From NCBI GenBank assembly GCA_028695965.1, contig JAQVHZ010000001.1:1-64000 (forward strand): a stretch of DNA of 64,000 nucleotides, read 5' to 3'. The translations under genes were made by a program, and so were the position numbers. Below are positions 50,481 to 60,399 of this stretch, in pieces (the stretch's first letter is position 1; the number at the start of each line of letters is the position of its first letter). Below the pieces are notes generated by a model. The model did no database searches. It was not told the DNA's origin and saw only the letters and a list, made by a program, of their open reading frames with translations. Source of the DNA: Thermoguttaceae bacterium. Its GTDB lineage: Bacteria > Planctomycetota > Planctomycetia > Pirellulales > Thermoguttaceae.

Positions 50481-52235
50481 TTACAAGACGGCGTAAAAGT
50501 TCAAGTCTGCAATATACATCGCTTCCCAGCTCCAACCGTTCGGCTGATTGACGATTTCAATGAAATAATCTTTATATCCGCTTTCGTTGTCTTCGTCCAT
50601 TTCGCCAAGCTGCAGCTTGATCTTTTGCCAGCCGTCTTCGCTGACGGAATCTTTCGAGACGATCGTTCGCGCCCTCTCCTCGCCGTCGACTCTGACGATG
50701 AGTTCATAATCGCCGATCTGGTCGCCGCTCAGGTGATGCGAAACGAAGAACTCCATCGTCGCGTTTTGAGGAACTCTCATTGTGTTGGAGAGAATCGCGC
50801 CGACGTCGCGGCTTTCCGGATGCGTCATGAAGACGTTTTCCTTACCGCGATACGTTTCGCGATAACCAGGCGCCATATCCGAACCCATATGCGAGGCGCG
50901 GAAGCCCATGAAGAATTTATCGAGCGCGGTCTCGGCGGTATAGGTCCGGAATTTTATCTTGGCGAGTTCTTCTTCGCTGAACGTCGCGTCGGGACCTTCG
51001 ACCGGCTTGTCGGTCGGAGCGGCGCAGGAGGTCAGCGCGCTGGGCTTGACTTCAGTTCTCGGGATATAGAAATAGCGTTCTCCGTCCTCTTCACGAACGA
51101 ATCCGCCTTCTTTCTCGATCGCTTGCGTCGCGAGGGATTCGCAGACGTCCAGGAGCGCGGGGAAGTTATACGCCGTGTGACTGAAGACTTTCGTTTCGTC
51201 GAGTTTTTCTGAGAATCGCGGCGGAAGCGCGCTGAAACCTAACGTGGTGAACAAGACGCCGCCCGCGTTGGAAGGATTGCAGTCGGAATCTTGACCGCAG
51301 CGGATCGAGATCTTGATTGTTTCGTCAAGGTCGCCGTTTCCGTAGAGGAGCCCGACCAGGATGTACGCGCCGTTGATCTTGGCGTCGATATTGAAGTCGC
51401 TGTCGACGCCGGAGCAGGACCATTGACGGTACGCGGGGTTCAGTTGATACTTTTCGTTAATCTTATGCCAGCAATCTTCGAAATTGTCCGGATATTCTTC
51501 TTTCCATTGGAGAACGTCGCGGACCATTTCCGCATATTGACTTTCGGCGGGAATCGCTTCGAGCGCTTTCTCGATGATTTTCACGACGTCCGTCTCGAAA
51601 AACGCTTCGGAGTACATCGCGCCGACAAATTGGCCCGCATAGACGCCGTCGCCGTAGTTCATGAGACGTCCGAATTTTTCGCCCATCAGGACCGCGTTGT
51701 TCGGCAAGCCGGGAGAAATCAAGCCGGAGAAGTCCGCTTCGATTTGATAGTCGATATCGTCGGCGCATTTGTTGAACGCCGGATGGCTCGAATTCGGAGG
51801 CGCAATGTCGGCGCGGAGATTCGTACGTCCGCAGAGGTTCGCGTGCCAGAGCGCGTATTCGCTGTTGGCAAAATCGATCCCCGCCTGACGAATAGAGACG
51901 TCAAGGCCGTGTTCTTCCATGGAGCGCAGGAACGTCATCTCGACATACAAGTCGTCTTGACCAAATGCGTTGTTGATCATCTCGGGCGTCCATTCCGGAA
52001 GCTCGTTTTCCGGAATCATGCGGTTGCACCATCGGAATTCCGTCGGGGCGCCCCAGCAGACGCCAGCGATTTGCCCGATCCAGCCGCCCTTCATCTTGTC
52101 GCGATATTCCGCAACGGAGAGTTTACGATAGGATTTTCCGTCGATCTGCGCGTCTTCGGCGCGAACGCTCGACGCCAAAAGACCGCCAACGACTACCGCG
52201 ACGCTGAGCGCGGCGCAAAAGAATTTTCTAAACAT
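50481..52235 (-). CDS. Exported ADP-ribosylglycohydrolase-like protein
   Basis: 584 residues. Signal peptide 1-27 (ending SSVRA), then an ADP-ribosylglycohydrolase-fold domain (about 40-390): RDKMKGGWIGQIAGVCWGAP is the family start, FGQDDLYVEM stands where the metal-binding TDDT motif is usual, and RCGQDSDCNPSNAGGVLFT is the C-terminal metal motif. A beta-rich C-terminal domain follows (about 430-584; FFVSHHLSGDQIGDYELIVR) that resembles a carbohydrate-binding or jelly-roll module. Known enzymes of this fold cut ADP-ribose bonds in the cytoplasm; an exported version with an added domain may act on another N- or O-glycosidic bond. Promoter unclear. Confidence 0.82.
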   Translation of the reverse strand: MFRKFFCAALSVAVVVGGLLASSVRAEDAQIDGKSYRKLSVAEYRDKMKGGWIGQIAGVCWGAPTEFRWCNRMIPENELPEWTPEMINNAFGQDDLYVEMTFLRSMEEHGLDVSIRQAGIDFANSEYALWHANLCGRTNLRADIAPPNSSHPAFNKCADDIDYQIEADFSGLISPGLPNNAVLMGEKFGRLMNYGDGVYAGQFVGAMYSEAFFETDVVKIIEKALEAIPAESQYAEMVRDVLQWKEEYPDNFEDCWHKINEKYQLNPAYRQWSCSGVDSDFNIDAKINGAYILVGLLYGNGDLDETIKISIRCGQDSDCNPSNAGGVLFTTLGFSALPPRFSEKLDETKVFSHTAYNFPALLDVCESLATQAIEKEGGFVREEDGERYFYIPRTEVKPSALTSCAAPTDKPVEGPDATFSEEELAKIKFRTYTAETALDKFFMGFRASHMGSDMAPGYRETYRGKENVFMTHPESRDVGAILSNTMRVPQNATMEFFVSHHLSGDQIGDYELIVRVDGEERARTIVSKDSVSEDGWQKIKLQLGEMDEDNESGYKDYFIEIVNQPNGWSWEAMYIADLNFYAVL

Positions 52236-52272
52236 AGGAACGTCTACCTTATCCTTGATACGGCGTGAAAAA

Positions 52273-52311
52273 AATAAAGCGCGCGACGTTTTGCCGTTCG
52301 CGCGCTTTATT
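52273..52311. terminator. purA terminator
   Basis: AATAAAGCGCGCGA pairs with TCGCGCGCTTTATT: perfect 14-bp stem. It lies between the purA stop (52358) and the start of the glycohydrolase gene. Confidence 0.8.
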
Positions 52312-52357
52312 ATACTAGGTCAACGAAGCGAATTCAACCCTTTTTTACAATCGTCCC

Positions 52358-53656
52358 CTATAGGACGATCGTTTGCTCGCGGCCGGGACCGACGGAAACG
52401 AACGTTATCGGCTTGCCAATAATTTCCGAAAGGCGAGCAAGATATTTCTTCGCGTTTTCAGGAAGGTCGTCGTATTTCGTGATATGGTCGATCTCTTCCT
52501 GCCAGCCGGGCAAGCTTTCGTAAATCGGCTTAACGCGCGCAAGGTCGTCGACATGGCTCGGGAAATACTCAATGCGGCGGCCGTCGAGTTCGTACGCGAC
52601 GCAGATATTGATTTCGTCGAACCCGCCCAGGACGTCGAGCAGCATGACGGAAAGCTCCGTTACGCCGCCGAGCCTGGTCGTATAACGCGCGGCGACGGCG
52701 TCAAACCACCCGCAGCGGCGCGGACGCTTCGTTACAGTGCCGTATTCGTTGCCGCGGTCCCGAATGCGGTTCCCGACTTCGTTGTCGAGTTCGGTCGGGA
52801 AAGGACCGCCGCCAACGCGGGTATTGTACGCTTTGATAATACCGACGACGCGCTTGATAAAGGTCGCGGGCAATCCGGAACCTGCGGTAACGCCGACGCC
52901 GGAGCTGTTGCTGCTCGTAACGTACGGGAAGGTGCCGTAATCGACGTCGAGCAAGGAGCCTTGCGCGCCTTCGAGAAGGATTTTTTTATCGGCGTCGACG
53001 GCGTCGAGCAGGTAGTTGACGACGTCGCCGACAAAGGGGCGCAGCCGCTCGGCGTATCCGGAATATTCGGCGATAATCTTTTCCGGGTCAAGGGGTTGGA
53101 TGGTCGCGCGGACTTCTTCGTTTTTCGCCATGCCGAGGAGCGAGTTGTTCTTCAAGGCGACGATTTTACGAATTTTTTCCGCGAAGTCGGCGCGGTAAAG
53201 ATCGCCTATACGGATAGCGGTCGACCGGCCGACTTTGTCGCGATAGCACGGCCCGATACCGCGTCCGGTCGTGCCGATCGCTTTAGTGTGGACGCCGGAA
53301 TCGTCGGTGATTCGGTCTTCTTCTTTGTGCCACGGGAAGATGACGTGCGCGCGGTCGCTGATCATGAGATTTTTCTCGACCTCAATGCCGGAATCGCGCA
53401 GCCGATCAATTTCCTCAAGAATAGCGGCGGGGTCGATAACGACGCCGCTGGCGATGCATGAAAGCGCTTCCGGTCGGAAGATACCGCTCGGGATCAAGGA
53501 CAACTTATATTTTTTGCCGTCGAAAACAACGGTATGACCGGCGTTGGCGCCCCCCTGGTAGCGGACGACTATTTCGTTTTGAGCGGTCAAAATATCGACG
53601 ATTTTGCCTTTGGCTTCGTCGCCCCATTGCAATCCGATAACGCACGTAGCGGCCAT
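52358..53656 (-). CDS. purA: Adenylosuccinate synthetase
   Basis: Joins IMP and aspartate with GTP in AMP synthesis. 432 residues from the ATG at 53656 (MAATCVIGLQWGDEAKGK); an upstream TTG at 53662 lacks support. The P-loop WGDEAKGK, the switch GGANAGHTV, RDKVGRSTAIRIGDL and the GTP-site segment SVGPGREQTIVL at the C-terminus are all present. AGGG lies 6 nt before the ATG. Normal length. Single-gene unit with a likely extended -10 promoter at 53800-53828. Confidence 0.95.
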   Translation of the reverse strand: MAATCVIGLQWGDEAKGKIVDILTAQNEIVVRYQGGANAGHTVVFDGKKYKLSLIPSGIFRPEALSCIASGVVIDPAAILEEIDRLRDSGIEVEKNLMISDRAHVIFPWHKEEDRITDDSGVHTKAIGTTGRGIGPCYRDKVGRSTAIRIGDLYRADFAEKIRKIVALKNNSLLGMAKNEEVRATIQPLDPEKIIAEYSGYAERLRPFVGDVVNYLLDAVDADKKILLEGAQGSLLDVDYGTFPYVTSSNSSGVGVTAGSGLPATFIKRVVGIIKAYNTRVGGGPFPTELDNEVGNRIRDRGNEYGTVTKRPRRCGWFDAVAARYTTRLGGVTELSVMLLDVLGGFDEINICVAYELDGRRIEYFPSHVDDLARVKPIYESLPGWQEEIDHITKYDDLPENAKKYLARLSEIIGKPITFVSVGPGREQTIVL

Positions 53657-53799
53657 GGTCAACCCTTTTTATTCATTTGACGCGCAGATTGATATCTTGC
53701 GCTAGACGCGGCGCTCCTAGAGCTTGCGATAATATCCTCGGACTCCAGCCGCGACTCTGCGTTAAAATCACGGTTTTTGTCCGACTATTTGAAGACGAA

Positions 53800-53828
53800 A
53801 TTATACCACAGCGGCAAGGGAGTAAAAG
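53800..53828 (-). promoter_or_regulatory. Putative purA promoter
   Basis: Reverse strand TGGTATAAT is an extended -10 (TATAAT at 53800-53805); the -35 at 17 bp is weak (CTTTTA). Confidence 0.45.
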
Positions 53829-53860
53829 CCCCCCGAAAAAATAGGTTCCGGCGCGCTCGT

Positions 53861-55819
53861 TCAGTTCGGCGTGTCGAGATAGGGATCCTGGCCCATGCCG
53901 CGCTGCATCTTTTTACGTTCTTTTTCGTAATAGAGCATCGTTTTTCTATTGCGATAGTTTTTCTTCTCGACTTTTTTCTGAGCGCGATAGAACATCGCTT
54001 CTTTTTCAGGCATTTCCGCGTCCGGGTTCGCCTCGCCTTTAGCCTTGATTTTATCGGCTTTTTTGGGTCCGTAGGCTTTTTCGAGGATCTCGTCTTCGAG
54101 GCAGAGGTATTGCCGGAACGAGCCGGGGTCCCCTTGTCGTCCGCAGCGCCCGATGAGCTGTCGGTCGATACGCGCGGATTCGTGGACTTCCGTGCAAATG
54201 ACCATGAGCCCGCCGATTTCGAGGACTTCCGGCGGCAGCTTAATGTCGGTACCGCGCCCCGCCATATTCGTCGAGACTGTTACTTTGCCCCAGTGTCCGG
54301 CGTCGGCGACGATTTCCGCTTCTTCGGCGATTCGGTTCGCGTTTAAGACGCTGTGGTCCATCTTGCGCTCTTGCAGGAGCCCCGAGAGGATTTCCGACTT
54401 GTCGATCGTTCTCGTGCCGACGAGGACGGGCCGACCGAGCAAGTGAAGTTCGGAGATCTCTTGAACGATCGCGTCCCACTTGGCGCGTTCTGTCGCAAAG
54501 ACTCTAGTCGGCGTCTTGACGCGCTGCGGCGGCTTGTTCGTCGGCACGGGGACGACGTGACACTTATAGATTTTCGACAGTTCGCGTTTCGAGGTGCGCG
54601 CGGTGCCCGTCATGCCGGCAAGATGTTCGAATCGCAGGAAGAAGTCCTGGACGGTAACGCGGGCGGCTTGCCCCGTGGCGACGGTAATTTCGACGCCCTC
54701 TTTCGCTTCGACCGCTTGGTGAATGCCTTCGCGCCACTTGCGCCCTTCCCCGAGACGACCCGTAAATTCGTCGACGATGACGATTTCGCCGTCCCGAACG
54801 ACGTATTGTTGGTCTAAGTGGAATTCGCGGTCGACTTTAATCGCGCGCTTCACGTATTCGTAGACGTGATACAACCCCGTGGCGACCATGGCGTCCGGCT
54901 TCTTCAGTCGGCGCGCCTTCTGGCGCCCTTCGCGCGTCAATTCGACTTCGCGCTTTTCGTGGTCGTAGGTGTAGTCTTCGTCTTCAATGAATTCGTAGAT
55001 GGAGTCGGCGGCCCACTTGTACGCTTCCACTTCTTGCTTTTGTTCTTCGGTCGGCAGCGCGCTGATGATCAACGGGGTGCTCGCTTCGTCGATGAGGATC
55101 GAGTCCGCTTCGTCGACGATGCAGAAGTAGGGCTCGGAACGCTGCGTCGGCTGTTCGTCTTTTTCGCGCTGTTCGCGGAGCATTGCGCCGAGCAGGTCGG
55201 TCTGACCTTCGCGGATGCGGCGCAGCAGGAGCCGGTCGCGCAGGAAGTCGAACCCGAACTCTTTCGCGGTGCCGTAGGTAATATCGCATTGGTACGCCTG
55301 GCGCCGCGAATCGGTCTGTTGCTGGGTCTGAATGACGCCGACTTTCATGCCGAGCGCCTTATAGATAGGCCCCATCAACTCGGCGTCGCGCGCGGCGAGG
55401 TAGTCGTTGACGGTCGCCAAAAGCGCGCCTTTACCGGCAAGCGCGCGCAGATAAAGGGGCGCGGTCGCCGTCAGCGTCTTTCCTTCGCCAGTCTGCATCT
55501 CGACGATCGAACGGTTGAACATTGCAATGCCGCCGAGGATCTGCACGTCGAAGTGCCGCATGCCGATCGTTCGAACGGCCGCTTCTCGCACGAGCGCGAA
55601 GGCTTCCGGCAGGAGCTTCGCCAGAGGTTCGCCGCTTCGGGCGCGGTAGCGCAGCGACAAGCTCTCCTTACGCAGCTCGCCGTCGTTCATCTTTTGATAT
55701 TTTGGCTCGAGCGCGTTCACTCGGTCTAATTCGTACGACCATTTGGCGAGCCGTCCCTGGGTCGTGAAGGGAAAGCAGCTGTCGATAAGTCGTTTCGGTC
55801 CAGAAGGTATCGCGCCCAA
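53861..55819 (-). CDS. Short SecA-like translocation ATPase
   Basis: 652 residues from a TTG start with GGGAGA 7 nt upstream. It keeps both motor domains of SecA: Walker A MQTGEGKTLTA (about 108), the DEAD-box VDEADSILIDEA (about 238), IVDEFTGRLGEGRKWREG, GMTGTA, NMAGRGTDIKL and GRCGRQGDPGSFRQY (about 556). A reduced preprotein-binding insert is present. After the last motor motif only about 85 residues remain, so the helical scaffold/wing region and the zinc-binding tail of canonical SecA (about 850-950 residues) are missing. It is probably an accessory SecA-type motor rather than the housekeeping SecA. Upstream hppA is on the same strand 264 bp away. Confidence 0.85.
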   Translation of the reverse strand: MGAIPSGPKRLIDSCFPFTTQGRLAKWSYELDRVNALEPKYQKMNDGELRKESLSLRYRARSGEPLAKLLPEAFALVREAAVRTIGMRHFDVQILGGIAMFNRSIVEMQTGEGKTLTATAPLYLRALAGKGALLATVNDYLAARDAELMGPIYKALGMKVGVIQTQQQTDSRRQAYQCDITYGTAKEFGFDFLRDRLLLRRIREGQTDLLGAMLREQREKDEQPTQRSEPYFCIVDEADSILIDEASTPLIISALPTEEQKQEVEAYKWAADSIYEFIEDEDYTYDHEKREVELTREGRQKARRLKKPDAMVATGLYHVYEYVKRAIKVDREFHLDQQYVVRDGEIVIVDEFTGRLGEGRKWREGIHQAVEAKEGVEITVATGQAARVTVQDFFLRFEHLAGMTGTARTSKRELSKIYKCHVVPVPTNKPPQRVKTPTRVFATERAKWDAIVQEISELHLLGRPVLVGTRTIDKSEILSGLLQERKMDHSVLNANRIAEEAEIVADAGHWGKVTVSTNMAGRGTDIKLPPEVLEIGGLMVICTEVHESARIDRQLIGRCGRQGDPGSFRQYLCLEDEILEKAYGPKKADKIKAKGEANPDAEMPEKEAMFYRAQKKVEKKNYRNRKTMLYYEKERKKMQRGMGQDPYLDTPN

Positions 55820-56083
55820 GGAAAATTCTCCCGTTCGTAGTTTCGTTGCTCATGGCGAGCCGACTCGCCGCGCCGCGCCAAAGACGTTCTTCGGCGCTTA
55901 ATCTATTTCGTTTAACCAATTTTACCGTCGGCGTCAACCTGTTTTTCGTTCGACGCGCCGACAACAAAAGGGTTCAAATAAAGACGCCCGAATTTCATTA
56001 CTCGAAAACTCGAATAGGAAATTCGGACGTCGTCATTAGTTGTCTATCGACCTTCAATTAGAGGTTCGATCGGACGCTAGTTC

Positions 56084-58888
56084 TCAGAACCAGCCGCCGT
56101 ACGCGACGATGAACCCCGCCACAACGACGGAAACCATGCTCATCAACTTGATGATGATGTTGAGCGAAGGACCGGTCGTGTCTTTGAAGGGGTCGCCGAC
56201 GGTGTCGCCGACAACGGTCGCTTTATGGGCGACGGAGCCCTTGCCGCCGAGGGTCGGATCGATATCCGATTCAACGAATTTCTTCGCGTTGTCCCACGCG
56301 CCGCCAGCGTTGGCCATATAGACGGCGACGCAGAAACCGGTCGTCAAGGCGCCGACCAACAAGCCAATAACGCCCGTTACGCCAAGAACCAAACCGACGA
56401 TGATCGGCATGACAAGCCCGAGCAGCGACGGCACGATCATTTCGTGCTGAGCCGCTCTTGTCGAAATGGCGACCGGCGTTTCGTAATCGGGTTCCGCCTC
56501 GTATTCCATAATTCCTTTGATCTCACGGAATTGGCGGCGAACTTCTTCAACCATGACGGCTGCGGCGCGTCCAACGGCAGTCATCGTCAACGCGCCAAAG
56601 ACAAAGATGGTCATCGCGCCAAGGAAGACGCCGACGACAACTTTCGGATTGAGCAAGTTGCACGTGTAGAATTCCATCCAGTCCATCATATTTGCCGTCT
56701 TGACAGGAACCATTTCGGTCTTTTCTTCGGCAGTTTCCGGAATAAACGGACACGCGGCGGCGATTTCAGGACCTATGAACGCCGGTCCGTCGTTCGTCGC
56801 AAGCCCCTGCCAAGCCTTATTCGAATCTCCCCAAACGCGATCAGAACCGCGATAAATCGGCGCGTCTTTGTTAGGATTGTTCGATTGGCTGGGCATGACA
56901 AGGTAGGACGTCGGGTACCATTCGGAACCTGTTTTCTTGCAAACCGCTTTTTCCAACTGAACAGCTTCGGCGCCGGGATAGTAGACGACAAAATCATTGG
57001 CGACTTTGTAATATCCGGCTTCCGAGCCTTCTTGCTCTTCAATTGTGCTGACTGCGGAGACGGCCCAGCGGTCGAATCCGACGCGAACTTCTTCAACATA
57101 CGCGGCCAAGAGCGCGAGCGCGGTCAACGCGGCGGAAGCGATCGCAAAACCTTTGCCGGTCGCGGCGGTCGTGTTGCCGAGCGAATCGAGCGCGTCGGTG
57201 CGTTTACGAACTTCTTCCGGCAGACCTGCCATTTGGGCGTTCCCGCCGGCGTTGTCGGCGATCGGACCGTAAGCGTCGGTCGCGAGCGTTACGCCAAGGG
57301 TAGAGAGCATACCGACGGCGGCGACGCCGATGCCGTAAAGGCCAAGCGCAAAGGTTTCAACGTTCGTGAAGTCGAATTTGGTCGCGAAACCGAACGCGAG
57401 CAGCGTGGCGATCGCAACGATAACTACCGGCGCCCAGACGCTGTACATACCTTCGGCAATACCGGCGATGATGACGGTCGCGGGACCTGTCTTACCTTGC
57501 CCCGCAATGGCGCGAGTCGGCTTATATTCGTACGAGGTGCGGTATTCGGTCCATTTTCCAATGAGCCAGCCGGCAAACAAACCGACGACGACGGAGAAGC
57601 CCGCGAAGCGCGCCGGACCTTTCAGCATAATAAAGGCAGTAATGATCGAAAGAACGGCAATGATAATCGCAGGACGATTGACGCCCTTAGCGAGCGCTTT
57701 CAGGAGCGTTCCCTGATCGGCGCTCTCCTCAGTCTTGACGAGGAAAATACCGTAGATCGAAAGAGCAATGCCGATAGCGGCGAGAACGATCGGGAGGAAC
57801 AGCGCTCTCAATTGCAGCGCCTGCGATTCGCCCATTGCGGCGTACGCGGCGACGCCAAGCGCGGTCGAAGAAAGAATCGAACCGCAGTAGGATTCGTAGA
57901 GGTCCGCGCCCATGCCGGCGACGTCGCCGACATTGTCGCCGACGTTGTCCGCGATAGTCGCGGGGTTGCGTCGGTCGTCTTCCGGAATGCCCGCTTCGAC
58001 TTTACCGACAAGGTCGGCTCCGACGTCAGCCGCTTTGGTGAAGATACCCCCGCCGACGCGCGCGAAGAGCGCTTGCGACGACGCGCCCATGCCGAAGCAG
58101 AGCATGACGACCGTGATTTCCGTGAGGCTCATCGTCCAGCCGAAGAAGGGGAAGACCCAATAGAGGACGCCAAACCATAAAACAATATCGAGCAAGCCGA
58201 GCCCGACGACCGTCAAGCCCATGACCGCGCCGGAACGGAACGCGATTTGCAGCCCTTTGTTCAAAGACTTTTGCGCGCCCGCCGCCGTACGGGAGGACGC
58301 CCACGTCGCCGTCTTCATGCCGATCCAACCGGCAAGACCGGAGAAGAAACCGCCGGTCAGGAACGCCCAAGGAACGATCTTGTTCTGAACGCCGACGCCC
58401 CATGCAAGGTACATCAAGAGCGCCCAAATAACGACGAAGAAGATCGCAACGACCTTGTATTGTTGCTTCAAATATGCGTTGGCGCCTTTACGAACCGCCG
58501 CGGCGATCTTAATCATTTCCGGAGAGCCTTCGTCTTCTTTCATCATCCATTTGTAGAAGCTCGCCGCATAATAGAGCGCGGCGACTGAACCGGCTAGCGC
58601 GAGCATCCAGAGAAGCCCAAAGGGAAAAGTAAAGAACCCAATACGAGGGGAAGGCGCCAAGGCGGCAAGTTCGTCGTCGGCAACGTCGGCGGCGGCGCTA
58701 GGCTCCGCGGCGGCCTGTGATTCGACAGCGGGAAGCTCGGGCGCCGCGGCGTCAGCCGACGCAGCGGCGGCAGGTTCCGCGTCTTGCGTAACCGCCCAAA
58801 CCGAAGAGGACGCCGCCAAGCCCAGCGTCAGGACAATTGCGACGACGCCCAAAACGGACGCGTTAAAAAGTTTTTTGCAGATCTTCAT
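56084..58888 (-). CDS. hppA: Membrane-bound ion-translocating pyrophosphatase, enlarged
   Basis: Hydrolyses pyrophosphate and pumps H+ or Na+. 934 residues against the usual 650-770. Catalytic motifs are intact: DVGADLVGKVEAGIPEDDRR, NPATIADNVGDNVGDVAGMG, ATDAYGPIADNAGG and DTVGDPFKDTTGPS. In LGNTTAATGKG (about 570) the Ala and Gly at the positions that decide potassium use match the K+-dependent group. Two additions are unusual: a signal-peptide-like start with an Ala-rich acidic stretch of about 55 residues before the first family helix, and a soluble insertion of about 140 residues (about 600-740, with CKKTGSEWYPTSY) in a loop that normally has about 20. Whether it pumps H+ or Na+ cannot be settled by eye. 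Confidence 0.93.
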   Translation of the reverse strand: MKICKKLFNASVLGVVAIVLTLGLAASSSVWAVTQDAEPAAAASADAAAPELPAVESQAAAEPSAAADVADDELAALAPSPRIGFFTFPFGLLWMLALAGSVAALYYAASFYKWMMKEDEGSPEMIKIAAAVRKGANAYLKQQYKVVAIFFVVIWALLMYLAWGVGVQNKIVPWAFLTGGFFSGLAGWIGMKTATWASSRTAAGAQKSLNKGLQIAFRSGAVMGLTVVGLGLLDIVLWFGVLYWVFPFFGWTMSLTEITVVMLCFGMGASSQALFARVGGGIFTKAADVGADLVGKVEAGIPEDDRRNPATIADNVGDNVGDVAGMGADLYESYCGSILSSTALGVAAYAAMGESQALQLRALFLPIVLAAIGIALSIYGIFLVKTEESADQGTLLKALAKGVNRPAIIIAVLSIITAFIMLKGPARFAGFSVVVGLFAGWLIGKWTEYRTSYEYKPTRAIAGQGKTGPATVIIAGIAEGMYSVWAPVVIVAIATLLAFGFATKFDFTNVETFALGLYGIGVAAVGMLSTLGVTLATDAYGPIADNAGGNAQMAGLPEEVRKRTDALDSLGNTTAATGKGFAIASAALTALALLAAYVEEVRVGFDRWAVSAVSTIEEQEGSEAGYYKVANDFVVYYPGAEAVQLEKAVCKKTGSEWYPTSYLVMPSQSNNPNKDAPIYRGSDRVWGDSNKAWQGLATNDGPAFIGPEIAAACPFIPETAEEKTEMVPVKTANMMDWMEFYTCNLLNPKVVVGVFLGAMTIFVFGALTMTAVGRAAAVMVEEVRRQFREIKGIMEYEAEPDYETPVAISTRAAQHEMIVPSLLGLVMPIIVGLVLGVTGVIGLLVGALTTGFCVAVYMANAGGAWDNAKKFVESDIDPTLGGKGSVAHKATVVGDTVGDPFKDTTGPSLNIIIKLMSMVSVVVAGFIVAYGGWF

Positions 58889-58975
58889 CAGGAAGAATCT
58901 CCTATGTCCAAGATTATTTTCCGATTCACGTTCGCCTGCTTCGGCGCGCGCATTTTCTGAATTCTATCTAAACCG

Positions 58976-59003
58976 CCATAGGACGTATATCCGTCCTCTA
59001 TGG
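58976..59003. other. Inverted repeat upstream of hppA
   Basis: CCATAG-GACG and CGTC-CTATGG arms around a 6-nt centre with a 2-nt bulge, about 90 bp upstream of the hppA ATG. It could be an operator or a leader hairpin; no promoter was assigned. The rest of this 385-bp gap is AT-rich and empty apart from the terminator at 59196. Confidence 0.4.
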
Positions 59004-59195
59004 GGACTTTCCTTACAGTATTTCCCATTGATTATTGCGCCGTTTCTCTATCTTGTCAATGAGACGTCGAACGATTTTAACCAATAAGACAAAGAAACTA
59101 TTATTTAAAGAAAAATTGAAAAAGACGTCGACGTTCGCGTTTTTACGTCGGGCTTCAACGGATGCAGATGAGAGCTTACGATTCATATAGAATAA

Positions 59196-59233
59196 AATAC
59201 GCGCGGCCCATTAGAAAAAGGACCGCGCGTATT
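59196..59233 (-). terminator. Terminator after the second DUF1559 gene
   Basis: AATACGCGCGG and CCGCGCGTATT form an 11-bp stem; the reverse strand continues TTATTCTATATG. It follows the stop at 59275. Confidence 0.7.
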
Positions 59234-59274
59234 CAACAAGCACAGGGCGTTCTGACAAACGCCTTCAGCTAAAA

Positions 59275-60399
59275 TCAGTTGGTAGTGTCGGCGTTGCCGT
59301 CGTCGACGGTCGCAAGGCAACCGAGAATCGTTTGAGGCGTGGTCGAGCTCATGAAGGAAACGGAACCGTCGGCTCTGAGGAAGTTTGCGCCGGAAGCGTG
59401 CCAGCTACCGAGACCGCAGTTAATCGACGCTTGGTTGTTGGCGGCAAGGTGGTCGTAAGGACCGTCGATACCATTAGCAAGCGCGGTGTACGCCGTCTTA
59501 TGGTCGTCGGACCAGTAGGTCGCAACGCAACGCCAAACATAACCGCAAGCGGTCGACTCTTGTGAGCAGAGGTACGAGCAGTCGTGGCATTCCGACCAGT
59601 TGTTAGTGCTTGGAGCAGTGGTGTTGCAGACGTTCAAGCCGTCGATCGGGATGTGTTTTTCACCGATGATGATTTGATTGCTGAGACCGTCGGTAACGCG
59701 GGAAAAGGTGTCGCGAGGCATCGATTTCGTATTCCCTTCTTGGTTAGCATAGCTAGCCGGGAAACGAGCGCCGCGGAAGAAACCGCGTTGATACGTTTGT
59801 TTTTCCTCACTAAAGACGCGGCAGACCCGAACGTAGTAGTGATGGTCGCAGTTTGCTGCGGTCGCGCGGCCATTCAGGCTAGTGTTAGAGTCGGTTGAAA
59901 AGATTGGACAGTAATCCGTTTGCGGACCAGCTGAGTTATCGCCCGTGTTAGTGGTAACATATTCATACGCGGCAGGGGATGAACGACGCGACGGGCAAAC
60001 CATATACGGGACGCTTGCGAAGCCTTTCTTTTGTTCGGCAGTCAAGGTAACGCCGTTCCACGCAGCGCCGGTGTTCCAGAAGTATTGCCCAAGGGTAACC
60101 GGGTCGGTGCGGTTGAGCAGGTCCCAAAGCACCGTTTGTTCGGTGTAGGGATAGAGGTAAGCCCACATAGTCATGCGGTGCCAGGAGTGCGCCGCAGGCG
60201 GAATGCCTTGACGGACGTCGTGGAAGTTTTGGACTCCAAGACCGATCTGTTTCAAGTTGTTGGTGCATTGCATACGTCGAGCGGCTTCACGAGCAGCCTG
60301 AACCGCCGGAAGGAGCAACCCGATAAGGATGCCGATAATGGCGATAACGACGAGCAATTCGACAAGCGTAAAGCCGCGTTTTGAAGTGGCGTGAGTCAT
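59275..60399 (-). CDS. DUF1559 prepilin-like protein
   Basis: 374 residues. Prepilin motif and hydrophobic helix [17 protein letters not shown], then [20 protein letters not shown] and a C-terminal [19 protein letters not shown], all diagnostic for the family. About ten Cys, several in close pairs ([21 protein letters not shown]), suggest disulfides in the exported domain. AAAGGG lies 6 nt before the ATG. It lies downstream of two small lipoprotein genes on the same strand, 179 bp after the second, so this is a second DUF1559/lipoprotein set in the window. Role unknown. Confidence 0.93.
   Translation of the reverse strand: MTHATSKRGFTLVELLVVIAIIGILIGLLLPAVQAAREAARRMQCTNNLKQIGLGVQNFHDVRQGIPPAAHSWHRMTMWAYLYPYTEQTVLWDLLNRTDPVTLGQYFWNTGAAWNGVTLTAEQKKGFASVPYMVCPSRRSSPAAYEYVTTNTGDNSAGPQTDYCPIFSTDSNTSLNGRATAANCDHHYYVRVCRVFSEEKQTYQRGFFRGARFPASYANQEGNTKSMPRDTFSRVTDGLSNQIIIGEKHIPIDGLNVCNTTAPSTNNWSECHDCSYLCSQESTACGYVWRCVATYWSDDHKTAYTALANGIDGPYDHLAANNQASINCGLGSWHASGANFLRADGSVSFMSSTTPQTILGCLATVDDGNADTTN

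Noticed and set aside
56225..58180. 651-residue forward frame opposite the pyrophosphatase gene
   Set aside because: Antisense of a well-conserved membrane enzyme; the translation is rich in Arg, Asp and Gly and has no hydrophobic or catalytic pattern.
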